DNA of 64,000 bases, from NCBI GenBank assembly GCA_021234155.1, contig JAJEKV010000005.1, forward strand, positions 23,887,584 to 23,951,583. Reading direction: 5' to 3'. The position numbers and the translations under genes are program-made. The notes under the pieces are model-generated. The model had not been told where the DNA came from. It did no database searches and saw only the letters and a program-made list of their open reading frames with translations. Positions 21,701 through 35,403 of the stretch are shown piece by piece (the stretch's first letter is position 1; every line of letters begins with the position of its first letter). Source of the stretch: Isoetes taiwanensis. Lineage: Eukaryota; Streptophyta; Lycopodiopsida; Isoetales; Isoetaceae.

Positions 21701-24440
21701 AACAAACTAGGCTGCATCATATCAAATTGTGAGAACAAGGAAAATATGCCCGAAACTCTATCTCGCAAAATTTTACTTCTTTGCCGAGGATATTAATTTT
21801 GACTTGGTCGGGAATGCAAATTTGAGTGAAAGCTTACGCATATGTTTTGCATCTCACTTTTGGCCATAGATTCTTTGAGTGCTAGAGCAACTTTTCGAAT
21901 TGGAATCATGAGAAAACTAGAGTCCGTTTTGCAAATGGCATCAATTTTTCCGAGGCCTCTTTTTTCTAGTTTTAAAAGCGGTCTTAACTCAAAATTTGAG
22001 TTTTTTTTTTGCAATCTTCTTGATCCAGTGGTTACCTGAAGCAGCACTGGAGGTTCTAAGCCATTGAGGTTGGAGGTTTGCCAGAATACCTTCAACACAC
22101 ACTCGGTGGCAAGCAAGCTATTAGGCCTAGTCCACAATGTTCCTCGGTAGACTCCACACACTATAGGGATCGGTGGGCGGAACAAGTCTTCCTTGTTAGT
22201 TGGTCTAGCTCACGCCACCTATAGCTTTGGCGGGCTCTTATGCACAGTTGCATTAATCAATGAGGCTAATCTAGAATCTTCTAAGAAGGCTCTGCCCCAA
22301 TACCAAGAGGTGCACATAGAGCAATACAATATCATCTAACTAGTAAAAGTGCCCAGCGTTCTTTGAAACTTAAGTTAAGGAACACAGTGTAAACAAAAAC
22401 ATGTTCACTCAAATTCCTTGTCATAAATCTCATATAATTAGGCAAATCCATAGAAATTATCATCGGTTGTCCGTATTCTAGTACTCCAAGTTTAAGTTGT
22501 GCTTAAGGGCTCTCAAAACCTTTGGGCTTGAGTAACAATAATAATAATAAATGCAAAAAAATATAGGAATGCAAAAATTGTTGTTATAGAAGGTGGAATT
22601 ACTTCTAACTTGCCAAAGCTATCTTTCCAAAATTATAAGATTACATTGCTTCCATATTAGAGATTGTCGTTGCCAATTGAGAAGCATATCTTTTGTACCA
22701 TTAACATTTTTAGTGCACGTAGTTTTACGAGGAACATTTGTTTAACTTCTAGAATTTTCGAGCATAATGCAAGTCAAATATTGCCTTTAACATGTATATC
22801 ACAACCCGATAACATTTTGGTCCACTACACTAATTGTCCTAAAAACAACATTCAAAGATGGCGTTAGCCAAGTCTAGATGTAAGATAAACATGAAAAAAA
22901 TAACACATAACACGTAACGATTGGAGCAACACTAAGTTTTGCCTATTTTTGCACTTCGGAAATTAAAAGAAATATAAGAGCGTTATTTTTTTTCAGATTT
23001 TAGCCTCTCTTTCAAGAGCTGATCTTTCTAACTTGTAATCCTTTTCTTCCCAACTTATAGTCTTTAAACTACAGTCATGGAAAATCGAGAATAAAATTTT
23101 TCCTATTTTTGAATAGGAATTGAAAATTGTAGGCCCCTTTTGGTTTGCCTTCTGTCATGCATTGGTCGATCTTGATCGTGTAGTGGATATATTCCCTTCG
23201 AGTCTTGGGAACCCAACCAAGCTATCTCATTAGCTACTTGCTTGAAATTGAATCTTGATGCATTATATTGGCATATACAAAGATTACGGTTATACTTGTT
23301 AAAAGACTTTGCACCATCGAAGATCACAAAATGTTGTAGTTGGTGACTTACCTTTTTAGAAAAGCAACATAATATCCTTCCGAATAGCGAGCTTCATTGG
23401 TGGAGACGAATCAAGTTGTCTCTTTAGTCCATAAAGTATCCACTACAAAAATTCATTTTGCAAAAGGCTTACAGCGTGTGAAATAATGTAGAGATTAAGA
23501 ATGGCCGAATGCAAGTATGTGCCTTGAGTGAATGGAGAAAAGAAAACCACAACTTGCTTTGTCCTCATATACGCTTTTTCAGAATGCACCTTTGTATCAT
23601 TTCCTAAATAGTGAACTTAGACTTGTCTCTACAATGCTCACGAAACCTGAAGGTTGTCTTTGAACATCGTTGTGCTTGTGTTGGAGGAGTTGAAATACCT
23701 GATGGTGATGGCAAGTCGCTCTGCTTAAATATTAATTGTTTGGCCTGGAAGCCTAGATTAGGCCGAAATTAGGCCAAAGATCTCTGAGTTACTTGCAGTT
23801 TCTTACGGTTTACGCACATCCGAATGCTACCCAAGTTACACATCCATTGTAACCACCTAACTTTCGATACATGCTTGGCAAGAGTTATAGCCGGATAAAA
23901 GTGTCCTTTTCAATCTAATCATCTTTGCTGACCCGGTACGGCGATGCCAACTAACATCATATCTTTGCTCTTCCGATATAGCTAACCGAGGGGGATCGGT
24001 AGCCAACGGAAGAAAGGCAGTGGAAGGGATCAAGCATGGCATCCTAGATGGTGCATAAAGACCTTATTCTTCTAATCATACATGTAAATTAGTGGAATAT
24101 GGCTCTAGAAGGTCAGTTATTTGTTCATTGTAGATTTCCAAAACTGAACATTTACAAATATTAGATGTTCTTGTGTCTGCGCTTCTTATGGCACATAAAT
24201 GGTGTAAATGGTGTGAGCCTCATTCTATTTCATTGTCAAGAGCAAAATGATTGGCAGTTGTTGATACATCTCTCACCTACTTTGTCCTTGAAAATAAATA
24301 CTTGAAAACTTGTGGCGTCATCCCTTGTTTGTCGTTTTATCTAGGCCATCCATATTTCCAAGCATGGTGTGGATTTTTTCCACTACCAATCTGCAGAGCG
24401 GGATGGATCAATCAGTTGAACTCATGTAACTTTGTAGTTG
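18740..24440. other. no gene recognised; probably decayed retroelement sequence
   Basis: The first part is presumably the unresolved LTR that starts at 18,739. After that I see only short ORFs without family resemblance, a C homopolymer near 20,380 (shorter in the second copy) and A/T homopolymers. The whole stretch recurs at 58.1-63.8 kb. Confidence 0.5.
19806..19915. repeat. TC microsatellite and 42-base direct repeat, copy 1
   Basis: A (CT)n tract followed by two copies of a unit running AGATAAAGTTAGAGAG to ACTAATGCCTAAGCAA. The CT tract is one dinucleotide longer in the second copy (59,170). Confidence 0.85.
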
Positions 24441-24442
24441 AT

Positions 24443-24582
24443 AATATAACAATAGATGCTCACCTGAACCATAAGCAAACATGCAACTATATATCCTGAC
24501 ATGCAATTTGGTAATATAACAATAGATGCTCACCTGAACCATAAGCAAACATGCAACTATATATCCTGACATGCAATTCTCC
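24443..24582. repeat. 70-base tandem duplication, copy 1
   Basis: Two units, period 70, beginning AATATAACAATAGATGCTC at 24,443 and 24,513. The first base-perfect stretch covers almost the whole unit. Both units also occur in the second copy near 63,820-63,955. Confidence 0.95.
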
Positions 24583-24659
24583 ACCATTGCAAACCAGCCA
24601 TATTTGTTAGGAACCCATAGCGTTCAAGAGAATAGTTTCAGCTTTATGAGAACCAAGAC

Positions 24660-27600
24660 CTTACCAAAATGGAGCAGAAAAGTCCAAGGGTAATGCAAGC
24701 AACAAAACCATATGTCCTCTGTAAAAGAAGTCATCCATAAGTTGCTTTATCAAGTGCAAAATGCGGAAAATAATCACGATGTTAAGAGTAGAGCGGTATG
24801 CTTACGCTTTGGCTTTACGGTGATCCTAGCCATGTCAGGCTTTGAGGTCTTTCCTGCTTTATACATCTGATATAACCCTGTGATGATATTTCACAGTCCT
24901 AAGACTATAAGAATGGTCCCGAGATAGTTGAATAGCAGTTGTTGTTGGCTGTCAATTTTTTGGCTGTGGAATAACGTTCATGGACAATGGATTCGAAGCT
25001 TTCGAAATTAGCTCCAGATGACTTGGGATTTGTTCTTCGAGACTCTAGAAGGCCGATTTGGTGAAGCCCAGTCTTTGCGGGGTCAAAGCTGGACCATCTA
25101 AGCAAAGAGAACTCCGGTGAGACGGTCGGGATCTAGGTTTTGTTACGATTACGAGTTTGAAGCAGTTGGTGCATCCAGCTGCTAGTCTCAAACAGCCAAA
25201 CCTGGACGGAATTGCACAACTCCGTTGAGCGTTTCATCGGGGTCATTTCATTACCTATCCGGCCCGTCAGAAAATTTAAGTTGAAAAATCCAAAATTTTA
25301 AGTGAAATCTGGGCCGTCGAAAGTTTTAGGGTTTTATGCACGACATACACTAAAACTTTATAATAAAGGATAAATCATACATTGTTATTAGGTTCCTTAG
25401 GTTCCTTTGTTAATGACTAAGGTTCTTAGGATATAGAGGTCTCTAGCTAAGAAAAAATGCAAATTCGACCCGAAGCCTGATGGAAGGCATGCATTGCCTA
25501 TCAAACAGTCCACTCACCAGATCCTTGGCTCACTAAGTCCTTCGAAGGTATCCATGTTGTCGAAATCTGATGAGATGCTCAAGTTTTGAGGAGCTGTTTG
25601 CTTTTGGGAGACCAGAATGGGTCAAGTGCTTGGGCAATGCACGCTCTGGAGGATAAAATCCGAAAAGGACACTTTTAGGGTTCCTGCCTCTTTTAACCCC
25701 ACGCTTTTAGCATTGGAATCTAAAAGGTCTCTAGGGCTCTTAGGGTATTGCCATGTGGCAAATTATATGCACATGTTTAGAGGACATGTGCAATATAACA
25801 AGTTCTAATGGTTGTACCCCATGGTACAGCCCCTTGCCAGGGTTGAGTACATATCGCCGTACTTGACATATACTAATGATGTGGCAGTATCCTTCCTAAA
25901 TATATGATTACTAGAAAAAAAAAATGGAATTACTGAACTTTTTTGCATGACTTTTCTGGCATTAAATAACCTCAAATTAGAATGATATGTGTTTTTGGTG
26001 CACCTCTTGGTTGTCGTCGCCCCATTTTCCGGCTAAAGACCAGCGGGCTACAACATAAAAGGTACGGCAACGGCCCCCTTGCTCCATCTGCCTGCTCACC
26101 TAAGCGAACCCCATCGCCGGATAGAAGCTGCCAAGCATCCATTTGTATTTCCAGAGTTGAGGGTTAAAGATAGACACAACCCAACTGCTTTTCCATGTTC
26201 TACAGCAAGAAGGGGGTTCATGCTGTTTGTGGGCTTGGAAACTTCGTTTTACAAGCAAAAGGCATGGGTTGCTCGTCATTTGTTGGTGATTCGCCACTAA
26301 TTGGGCCGTCCAGAGATGAGAAACGAAGGGACTTCCAGTTTTATTCAGTTTCAATTCCATACGGCTGTAGGAGAGCAAATCCTTACCTGTTTCGGCCCTG
26401 CTATCTAGATTTGCAGCCCCAATTGAAGAACCGAATAAAAGGGCAAAAACATATCAGAAATTCTTAGCTCTGCGCGTTGTGGAAGCTCTCTTACCATTTA
26501 TGAAGAAAATCTTCTCATATATCCGAAGGTACAACAATTCACAGACGTTTTGGGGCCTCTTTTTGCTCCCAGATTCTTTCACGCATAATAGTGTGCTCAA
26601 AATCGACATTTGTTTACAACAAATAGATTGATATGGATTGGAAATCTCACAGTAAATTGAAGTGCGTAAATTGAAGTGCAGGTGATCTTTCCTCTATCAT
26701 TTCAGGTAGTGCCCTCTAATTTAAGCCATGAATTAGACAACGAGCCAATTCTGATGACTCCAGCCTCCACTCTTTGATAGATTTACTTGCCAACATGGCA
26801 ACGCCATGTGGCGGGTCTCCAGCACTGATAGTTGGCTCACAAGGCAAATTGGCAGAAGGCAATTCTGACCCAGCAGGAGCTCGCGCTGCCCATCTTCCTG
26901 TTTTTTTATATGTGACTGCTGCCACGATGGTGGTTGCCCCACTATTGGGGTGCTCGTCTATTTAACCTCAATGGTTCTTCAACCACTATTTCCAGTGGCG
27001 TAATGCATTGCCTTTTAATGCTTTAAAATTTAACATATCGTAATGACCAAATAGTTCAAATTATGCCATTATTGCCTTAAGATTATAAGGCGATCACCGG
27101 CTTGGAATCCAAGTAGCATGATATGGTGGGACTGCTCCTGTGCAATTGAAAACTATTTGCAAGCATCAAAAGTCCTTTTGTAAGTGGAACTTCAAGCTTA
27201 AAGAAGGGCGTGTATTAGGGCATATCAGATAATGGGAGGAGAAAAGTTTTAGTATCTGACGCGCTTCTATATGTCTGAGTCCTGCATTACAAAAACAAAA
27301 ACAAAACCAGGATTTAGAGCTTCTATGTACTTCCAAAGCACACTATCCATATGATATGGAGGCCCATTGAAGATTTTTTTGTGTATAATTTACAGAAGTT
27401 TTTATTCTTGGTTGGCCCTAGACTAATTTTGTGACCTTTGAAATTTTTTAGAAGGTATTATCTCTGGCCTCATGTTAATTTTGTGGTGGTAACAGTGTAT
27501 TCTGCCAAAACACATATGTCACCAATCTTATTGGTTTTTCCTTGCACTTTTCATTTGCCTCATCCATATCATATCTCTCATTTATACCATTTGCAGACAT

Positions 27601-28940
27601 CATTGCAGAATCGCAAAACTTATTATTGAACAATCCACTTTTTTAAGTAGTTAACTATTGCAAGAAAACCAATATATTGTTTTTCCTAGGAAGCCCATAA
27701 AATGGCAATCAATATGTTGCACATTTGCAAACTATAAACGTGTGAAGTGATTGATCATTTAGTGGGTGGATATTTGGAGTAGAACCCAAACCCAAGGCAA
27801 ACATAACTATAAAAACTCCTCAAATGTATCACCAAAGCATCAATGTTCACAACATATTCTATTGAAACGCTCACGTTCATGTTGTTATGGGTATTGTTTC
27901 ACTAAGCCATAGTTCACCATTTATGTCCATGTATGCGTTTACATGATACATGTATGGGTGATGGCAATAGATGCAGTATATAAGGAAGATTATATAAACC
28001 ATGAATAAGAGTTATGCTTTGCAATAGGTTAACACACCCTAAATAAATGAAAGATTAGGACCTTAGACATGAAAAAAGCCATATCCACTATATAAAATTG
28101 AAAGACTTAAACCTCTTAAATTGCATGCTTGCAATATTTGAAATATTGCTTCATCTTTAATAACTATCAATTGCGACATGTGCCAAAGTGGCTCCATCTC
28201 CAAATAGCTAAATTCTTAAATATATGAATTTATATCATATTCTATCTGGAAAGTCACATATAAGCTTTTTAATTTTGAAGCTTTGAGATTTTTCCAACAA
28301 TTTGCAATAAACATCAAACATTTTGTCAACAATTTGCAAACTTCCAACACGCAACTGATTTCTAAGTGATTCAAAAGCAAAGCAGACCCCATCATTTCTT
28401 ATCAATTTGATTCTACGACTTTTTTAGAACATCGATTGTGAGAAGCCCATCAATTCTATTAAAGCGAAAGCTTTTATAGAAAGGTTAACTTTTATTTCAA
28501 GCATGATTTATTTGTTGCAAGTATATTTTTTCTTTAGATCACAAAGATTTGTTGAAGATCATTTGCAATGCTTGTTAGTTTCAATTTCTTTTTGTCTCAA
28601 TGATGCTTCTACATCTTCCAAAACATTTCTATTTTCTATATTGTCTTTCCCTCATAACAAGGTTCAACTTGGCCTTCAGAAGGAATTGAAATGGTTGTGA
28701 AAAGACCAGCTATATCGAACCATGTGGGTTGGAAGTATTAAAGTTACTTTCATTTTAGGATAGACAAAAAAGATTTGCTAGAAGGTGTTGAGATTATCTT
28801 TGGTACAAGTTTATGCATGCTTATTAGCGTGTGTTTAGTTTAGTGACAATTTTTTGAGGGTCTTCAAGAATAGAATAGAATCCATTAGATGTGCCTTTCA
28901 AGTAGCCCTCATAACGAATACTCTGAACATGAGCTCATAA
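24660..28940. other. no gene recognised
   Basis: AT-rich single-copy sequence within this window. Several 60-90 codon ORFs exist, for example at 26100-26378 minus and 26195-26467 plus. They overlap in opposite frames and show no known motif, so I treat them as chance. Confidence 0.5.
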
Positions 28941-28942
28941 TG

Positions 28943-28975
28943 CAGGGGGCAAATGTTGGACCTGAGCATCTCAAA
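28943..28975 (+). other. polypurine tract and LTR-edge-like sequence
   Basis: GCAGGGGGCAAA is followed by TGTTGGACC at 28,954. This resembles a gypsy polypurine tract joined to a 3' LTR start in plus orientation. No matching second end was found, so at most this is a decayed LTR. Confidence 0.3.
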
Positions 28976-29454
28976 CATAAATAGGATCATGATGCTGCTG
29001 TGTATCAAGATGTGTATCTCGAAAAACTCCAATAAGGCCCACTACCATCCAAGCTATGTGCTAGGAAAGGTATCTCTAGCAATGAATGTTGAGGATTAAA
29101 TATCCTTGCAATACTAGGTCTATTATCCTCGTCCAACAGTGGCCCATAAGGACTAAGTAGTTTAGACAACAGACACCCACTAATGTCTTAGTGCCAGGTC
29201 GAGGCTGGGTTTTCAGGGATCATGCACTCTATTGTTATTCCTACTAGTGACAAGATGATCTCTAGGACATCCAAGAACGTAAAGGATTCATAAGGTGAAG
29301 AAAAAGCGAAGGAATTCATCGTTGTGGTAGATGCAAGGGCAAGAACTATAACTCACGGACGTGCAGGGCACCTATCTAATTATTGTAATTCAAGACTATT
29401 TTTGTGCGAGATTTTTGTGTGTTTTGGCCTACTAGAGCATTTGAATTGTGTTGT

Positions 29455-29690
29455 AATACTTAAGGGTATATTGTGAAATTTGCAACATTAAACTTGAAAA
29501 AACTCATTTTATGAGGCTCAAGGACATTTCAATTATTTTTTAGAACTTAAGAGCATTTTGTGAATTTTGAAACTTTTAAAATTTGAAAATAACGCACCTT
29601 ACAGGCTATTCCGGGATTTTAAAGAAACTAAAGGGCATTTGAAGAATTGACATAAAACTTAAGGGTATTTGAATAATATTCAAAAGCACA
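29455..29690. repeat. degenerate repeat with core ACTTAAGGGTATTTTG
   Basis: Five or so irregular units each contain a variant of (A)CTTAAGGGCATTTTGTGAATTTT, spaced roughly 40-65 bases apart. Intervening sequence is AT-rich. Confidence 0.6.
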
Positions 29691-30437
29691 AAATACGTCA
29701 ATGTAATATCCTAGAAAACGCATAGGACCTTCTAAAAGTTTCAAGAATCTTTGCAAGGCTAGAAAATGCATTCATCATACAGCTTAGACTCTAAGCTTTC
29801 TCAAAAAATCCATAAACAGTCGATCAATCCAATGAGAGGTTGAATAGATTGAAAAGTGCTTTTTATTGAATCATTTTTGTTGAGATTTAGGGTTTACCGT
29901 GCTTTCCTTTACCTTGATGAGTAAAGAAAAAGACAGATCGAATCGAACAATCAGGAGCCAAGAATCTGCAGCTAAGAAAGAACATGAGATTGAATAATCG
30001 CCCGACTCTGAGTACTTGTAAAAAGTCTGCAACTAAGAAAGAAAATGAAAATTTTTTCCGAAGCCATGGGGAGGGGGTGTCCATTGGTTTAGCGCTTAAA
30101 AGCGATAAAATTATGTAGCATCAAAATAAACGGCTTTCATGCTATGGGGCTGCCGCACAACATGACCAACAAGATAAGATACAAGGTAAACTTTGTTTGC
30201 ACACCAAGTTGGCAATGCCAACTCATCTTATAAAGTGCCAAAGTGGTGGGGATAGTGGTACTACAAAGGCTAAGGTGGCTGACCACATAGGCTACCAAGG
30301 TGGCCATTTAAAGGGGCACAACCACCGAGGAATTAGGCAAGGGCTGATCTTTTCCTAGATAATGAAGGCTAATCTTTCAAGCAAGTCATTAAGAGCTCAA
30401 GCGACCCGAGAAAATTGTTAAAGAGAACTATAATCTA

Positions 30438-30700
30438 TCTTTGCTAGAAGCAAAATCTTAATGACCATGTGCTATTACGGTTTGTCTTTGCTAGAAGCAA
30501 TATTTTATTGACCATGTGGCATCAAAAAACTAGCGCAATGCAATCCCATTCGGCCTCAAAGTCTTAAAGCACATTGATACATACCAACAATCATTCTCTT
30601 TACTAATCAATCAAAAATACAACATTTCATCTACAAAGTTCCTACTATTATACATCTCAACTAGAAAACCACAAAGTTCCTACTATTTTACATCTCAACC
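30438..30700. repeat. two separate short direct repeats
   Basis: Units 30,438-30,471 and 30,484-30,518 share TCTTTGCTAGAAGCAA and GACCATGTG. Units 30,632-30,661 and 30,671-30,699 share ACAAAGTTCCTACTATT and ACATCTCAAC. Both pairs are local duplications in otherwise featureless sequence. Confidence 0.8.
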
Positions 30701-31268
30701 ATAGCAAAAACAATCTGGTTGGCTAATCTGCACTTCGGTTGGTTCATGCACTTCAGAATGCAGATACAAATCTGACTGAAAATTGTATCCATAGCAACAA
30801 CAGCCAAAGAATATGGCAGAGTTTTGATTTCCTTTCTGATGTGTTACTTCTAGGGCAGATACTAAGGTCCATTTACTTAGCAAATTAAATTTATCTATAA
30901 ACAAGAGGAGTTCTATACTGCTTTTGTGGAAACCAACAGGTTAATCTTCTATCTCAAAATAACAGGCCAAGAGGCACAGCCTTATTATTTCAAGTCAAGA
31001 AGTTCAAATCAGTGCAACTAGCCTCATATTGTATCCATAATAATCCTTCCATATATGCACTCCTCCTAGTACAAATATCTGACCGGTACCCAAGATGGCT
31101 CACATGGAAAAAGAAAGAGCTATAGCCTTCTAATTGGAAAGAAGTTAAGGAAAGCCATCTAGAAGATTCTTTATTTCATAATAATCTTGCTCAATTCGTT
31201 AAATGTAGCCACTTAGGGGTTCCAAACTTTGCTCAAGGTATCTATCAACAGTACATGAGCAACCCAAT

Positions 31269-33146
31269 TGTTGACCCTAACCCTGGCTTAAAGGTCAACC
31301 ACAAGGAACCAATTCAAGTTTTCACTCAAATTGGGGTTAGAACCTCCAGATCACTTGAGGTGATCAGTCTATGCAAGGAAATCCCAAAAACAAGTTCAAA
31401 AAGTTCGAGTTCTATACCTTTCCCATTTCCAAAAAATAGTACCTTTGCCAAAACAAATGTGGTGTCGAGATGCAGATCGATTTTTTAAGTCAGATGCAAT
31501 AGACTTGGTCAAAAAAGTGGTAGTTAACCAACAGTAAAACCTCTGACCAAGTCAGAGACTTAATCTGTGAGTTATTCGAGCTCAAAGTGGGGTCAAATTT
31601 TGGTCAATAGAGGTCAAATGTAGAAAACAGTGATCAGAAATTGAGATTTGGAGTTGCCAATCATCTTTTTGAGAAATTCCCAAGTAGATAGGTTGCAATG
31701 ATGCTAGGGAAGAGGGGCAATCAATCAAATCTTCATTTGGATATGTAAAAGTATTTTTTGTGGCTAGATTTGGCAAAATCTGATCAAAAGCTGTCCAAAC
31801 CAGAGCAATTTTTTTGAATTTGAGCTATACTTGGTATTTTTGAATGATTCCAACTCTTTTGGACTGCACAGGTTCTAAGGATAGATGGCAAGTGGTCCAA
31901 AGGAATAGAAAAACACACTAGAATTTTCTGTAGACTATTTTGTAGCAAGAATTGTAGAATAATATATCAGAGATGGATTTGACAACTTGGCAATCGATTT
32001 GAATTGATATGGAAGTAAATATATCATGATAACAGAGAATATAAGGATGCTTCATAGCTTTAAATCCTGGGAAAATAATCTTCTCAAGTCAATAAATAAT
32101 TTTTGAAGGTAATGTCAATCAGATCTTGTGGATCCAATTGAGGAGAGCTCAAGAACTTCAAGGATCGTCCAGATCTTGCTCAGCAATGATCAATGTAGGA
32201 TCTGAATACTTCTGGGCCTTCAAATTTTTCTCTGTCTTCGTTTCCCATGTATATAGATTTAGATTTTAACGGTTCCGGCATCTTAGAGCTTAAATTTAGG
32301 CTTGATTGGATGCTTAGGGGAATCTGAAGTAGGTAGTTTTACCCCGAGTCCAAGGCTTCCATTCGGCGTGATTGGCGGTTTTCAAATTTTGGGTTCTTCA
32401 GCGTATTTTTTCCAAATTTGCGATCACGGTGGCGTATTTTTGGGAGTATAAACCCGGGGAATATCTTTGTATTTAGCCATTTAGAAATGTTAGGCCATGG
32501 TTTCAAAGGGTGCCTTATAAAATAATTAGATAGATAGATCAATTGAGGAGATGGCAACCCTAATTTTTTGAGGAATATGCTAGGCTTAGATACCATGTAT
32601 TGGGATATTCCATAGGTAGCATGAATATTTAAGGCACAATGATGGACAAAGCAAAGTGGTCATAAAATTCCGGGCTAGAAATGGGCTAGGGGTATTTATG
32701 AAGGTGTGATAAGAGTGGGAAAAGGGATATGAAATAAGGAGGCAAAAAGAATTAAGCAATCAAGGTGTGATTTGGCAAAAAAAAACAAGGGAAAATATAA
32801 GCATAAGGGGAATATGACTAGGGAAATGGGGGTAAGAATATGGATAAAAATGACTAGGAGGTGGAATCTAATGCCATGGGATCTTCCAAACTTTTAACTT
32901 CCAATCTTCAAAAATTGTCTTCCAAACTTCATAACCCGAATCTTCTAGAGCATATTCTTGACTAAACACTTTGACCTTAAATAAAGTACCTCATGTGAGT
33001 TTTGAACACGGAGCACTTGTTGTCTTGTAAAATGAACATCCTTTGACCTTCATATCAATGTTGACTACCAAGTCCTCTTTTGACTTAGCCTTCCTAACTT
33101 CAACAAATAAACCATTCAATTAGTATGTTGCCCTTTGGGGGCAACA
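31269..33146 (-). repeat. 3' LTR of the complete gypsy element
   Basis: The 1,878-base LTR runs from TGTTGACCC to GGGGCAACA on the plus strand. It pairs with 39,058-40,946, and the left flank is CCAAT. Confidence 0.95.
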
Positions 33147-33426
33147 TCTAATAAAAAAGAGAAAATGGCTGGTCCCCTCGACCCTGAAGGGTCTTCAGCT
33201 TGGTACCAAGGTATCTAAGTGAAATTATGGTAAAAGAGAATGTAAAAGTGCAAGTGCTGATGGAATGGGGGTGAATATGGTGGTGTGAAAAAGTGAGTGA
33301 GTGAGAAGGAGGTGAGAATGAATGTAAACATGGTAAAGTAGTGATGGGAATGGAATGTATGAGGTTATGTAAATGTTTGAATCTAAGCCAAAACAAGAAA
33401 ATGTGTGGCTTCTTGATCCTTAAAAA

Positions 33427-33750
33427 TGCAACTCTGCTATGATGGTAAAATTTGAATTGCGAGTGCCTTCTTTTGGGAATGAGAACAAGAGTAAGGAGTT
33501 TAAATGGATAGCGGGACCACTTATGGCCGGATGAATAAAGATGGAGAAAAGGTGCACTGTCATGGAAACATACAAACAAGTTAAACTTGATTCTTGCACT
33601 CTGCTATGATGGTGAAGCTGAATTTCGCGAGTGCACATTTGGGAGATAAAAATAAAAAGAGCATGGCTGAATGGAGGCAACAACAGAGCAGGATGAATAA
33701 AGATGGATAAAGGGTGCTCACACCAAATGACACTTGGCGGTTAATAAAAA
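33427..33750. repeat. tandem duplication in gypsy 3' untranslated region
   Basis: Two units of about 165 bases begin CTCTGCTATGATGGT (33,433 and 33,600) and end in AGATGGA-containing sequence. The related chimeric element at 15.36 kb has only one such unit. Confidence 0.7.
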
Positions 33751-33893
33751 TCCTTGTCACGAGGCTTTGTTTGATAGCTCATCCTTCATCTTTGGCTAAT
33801 CTGCCAAACATAATCTTAATGAAGACATTAGTTCTAAATTTAAAGACAAAGTGAAATCAATCTATCTAACATCTAAATTTAATTCTAACTTGT

Positions 33894-34763
33894 TTAACTT
33901 CTAGAGCATAAAAGGGACAAAGCAAATGTCTTTGATCCATTACCTCTTGAGATGAATAGTGTTGATGGGATTTGGGGTGACAAACTGAAGTTAATTCCTT
34001 TGCCAATATGAATTGGTGCTGCGGGTTCCAACACTTCATTCATTGGGACCCTCCCAAAGATTCTCAAACTTCTTGTTTGAATCCTCCCTTGATTTATTCC
34101 ATTTTGAGAACTAAGGGCATCCACTAATTTAACATGCCAATTTAAGATGGAATCCTTACGATTATCATCCACTTTTTTTACGCAAAATACCCTTCAAAAC
34201 TTTGTTGGTAACTACCTTGACCATTACCTTGGGGATAGTAAGAGGAACTCTTGGTATGTTTGACTTTAAGAATGGTCAATAAATTAGTAATAACTTCATT
34301 CACAAAAGGAGTACCTCTATCAGAATGTAATTGTAAAGGAATACCAAACCGTGCACAAATGTACTCATGTAAGAACTTTCTTTGTTGTAAGGGCATTAGC
34401 ACATCTCAAAGGAATTGCCTCTGCCCATTTGGTAAAAATAATCTGTAGCTACAATAATGTCTTTGATGTTGCCTGGGCTGCAAGGGGGTTAATAGGACCA
34501 ATATAATCTAATCCCCAAATTTGGAAGGGTCACGGAGAAATTATGGGGTTTAGTGCATTTGGAATAAGGATCCTCTTGCCAAATATTTGGCACTTGTGGC
34601 AAGATTTTATAGCGATATAACAATCTTTAAATATTGTAGGCCAATAGTATCGACGACACGAGAATTTTTCTTGGCGATGTATCTCGACAAAATGGCCTCC
34701 ACATATTCCTTCATGCATTTCTTTAATGATCAAGGCGACTTCTTCTTCATTGACACACCTCAA
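33894..34763 (-). pseudogene. gypsy integrase
   Basis: The zinc domain is in ORF 34763-34530 (HEGICGGHF, then CHKCQIFGK: the H-x-C pairs of the HHCC motif). The core is in 34402-34178 with LHSDRGTPFVNEVI; the second catalytic aspartate is present (34,319-34,321). The region of the third acid is disturbed near 34,215. The C-terminus continues in 34172-33894. It inserts element DNA and makes the 5-bp target duplication seen here. No chromodomain was recognised. Confidence 0.82.
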
Positions 34764-34803
34764 TAATAGTCCATCCTGTTGACTTTACATAAAACATCAT
34801 TAA

Positions 34804-35400
34804 TCATTTTTGACTGCCTACACTTTTCTTTAAATCTCCTTTCTTTGGCTTGAGGTCAATCCACGAGGGCATCTCCTTGAATTGTAGAAAATTCTTTATA
34901 GATAGGGCTGCCAATCTTGTTGGCCTGCTCATCATCATTTGCACAATAAAATAAGCTAAGGCATCCACAAAATCAACAACTTCCACTACATCCTCATGGT
35001 CAAAGAAAATATAAGGTAAATAGAGACTGGGACTCTTTACTTGATGTAACTCTTTTATAGAAATATCAAAGGTTTGTAACTTGCATGCCCACCTTTGAAT
35101 TTTTGGTTTAGAGGTAGCCTTACCAAATGACAAACTGTTTGGATTTTGCTTCATATAAACTTGAACCCGAACTCTTCAATAATAAATGACCTTGCTGTCA
35201 ATGAGAAACATGAGAAGCGGCGGCACTCTTCTCCATTACGGTGTATTTTTCTTGAGTTGAACTCCATTGTTTCTTTGGCAAAAGCTATGGTGTGCTTGTC
35301 TGCTGAGAATAGCTAAGCCTATGGCCTTTTTAGTAATAGTAATGTAGACCTCAAATGGCTTGGCCAAAATCTGGTTTTAGGAGAGTTGCTTCACAAATGG
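34804..35400 (-). pseudogene. gypsy RT-linked RNase H, C-terminal part, and linker
   Basis: The ORF at 35154-34804 begins in the end of the RNase H region (SKPKIQRWACKLQTFDISIK, then ELHQVK) and continues into the RNase H-integrase linker. The N-terminal half, upstream to about 35,400, is broken by frame changes. This domain normally degrades the RNA of the RNA-DNA hybrid. The chimeric element lacks this domain. Confidence 0.7.
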
Positions 35401-35403
35401 ATT

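Noticed and set aside
26100-26467. Two opposite-strand ORFs of about 90 codons
   Set aside because: They overlap antisense, lack motifs and have no splice or homology support.
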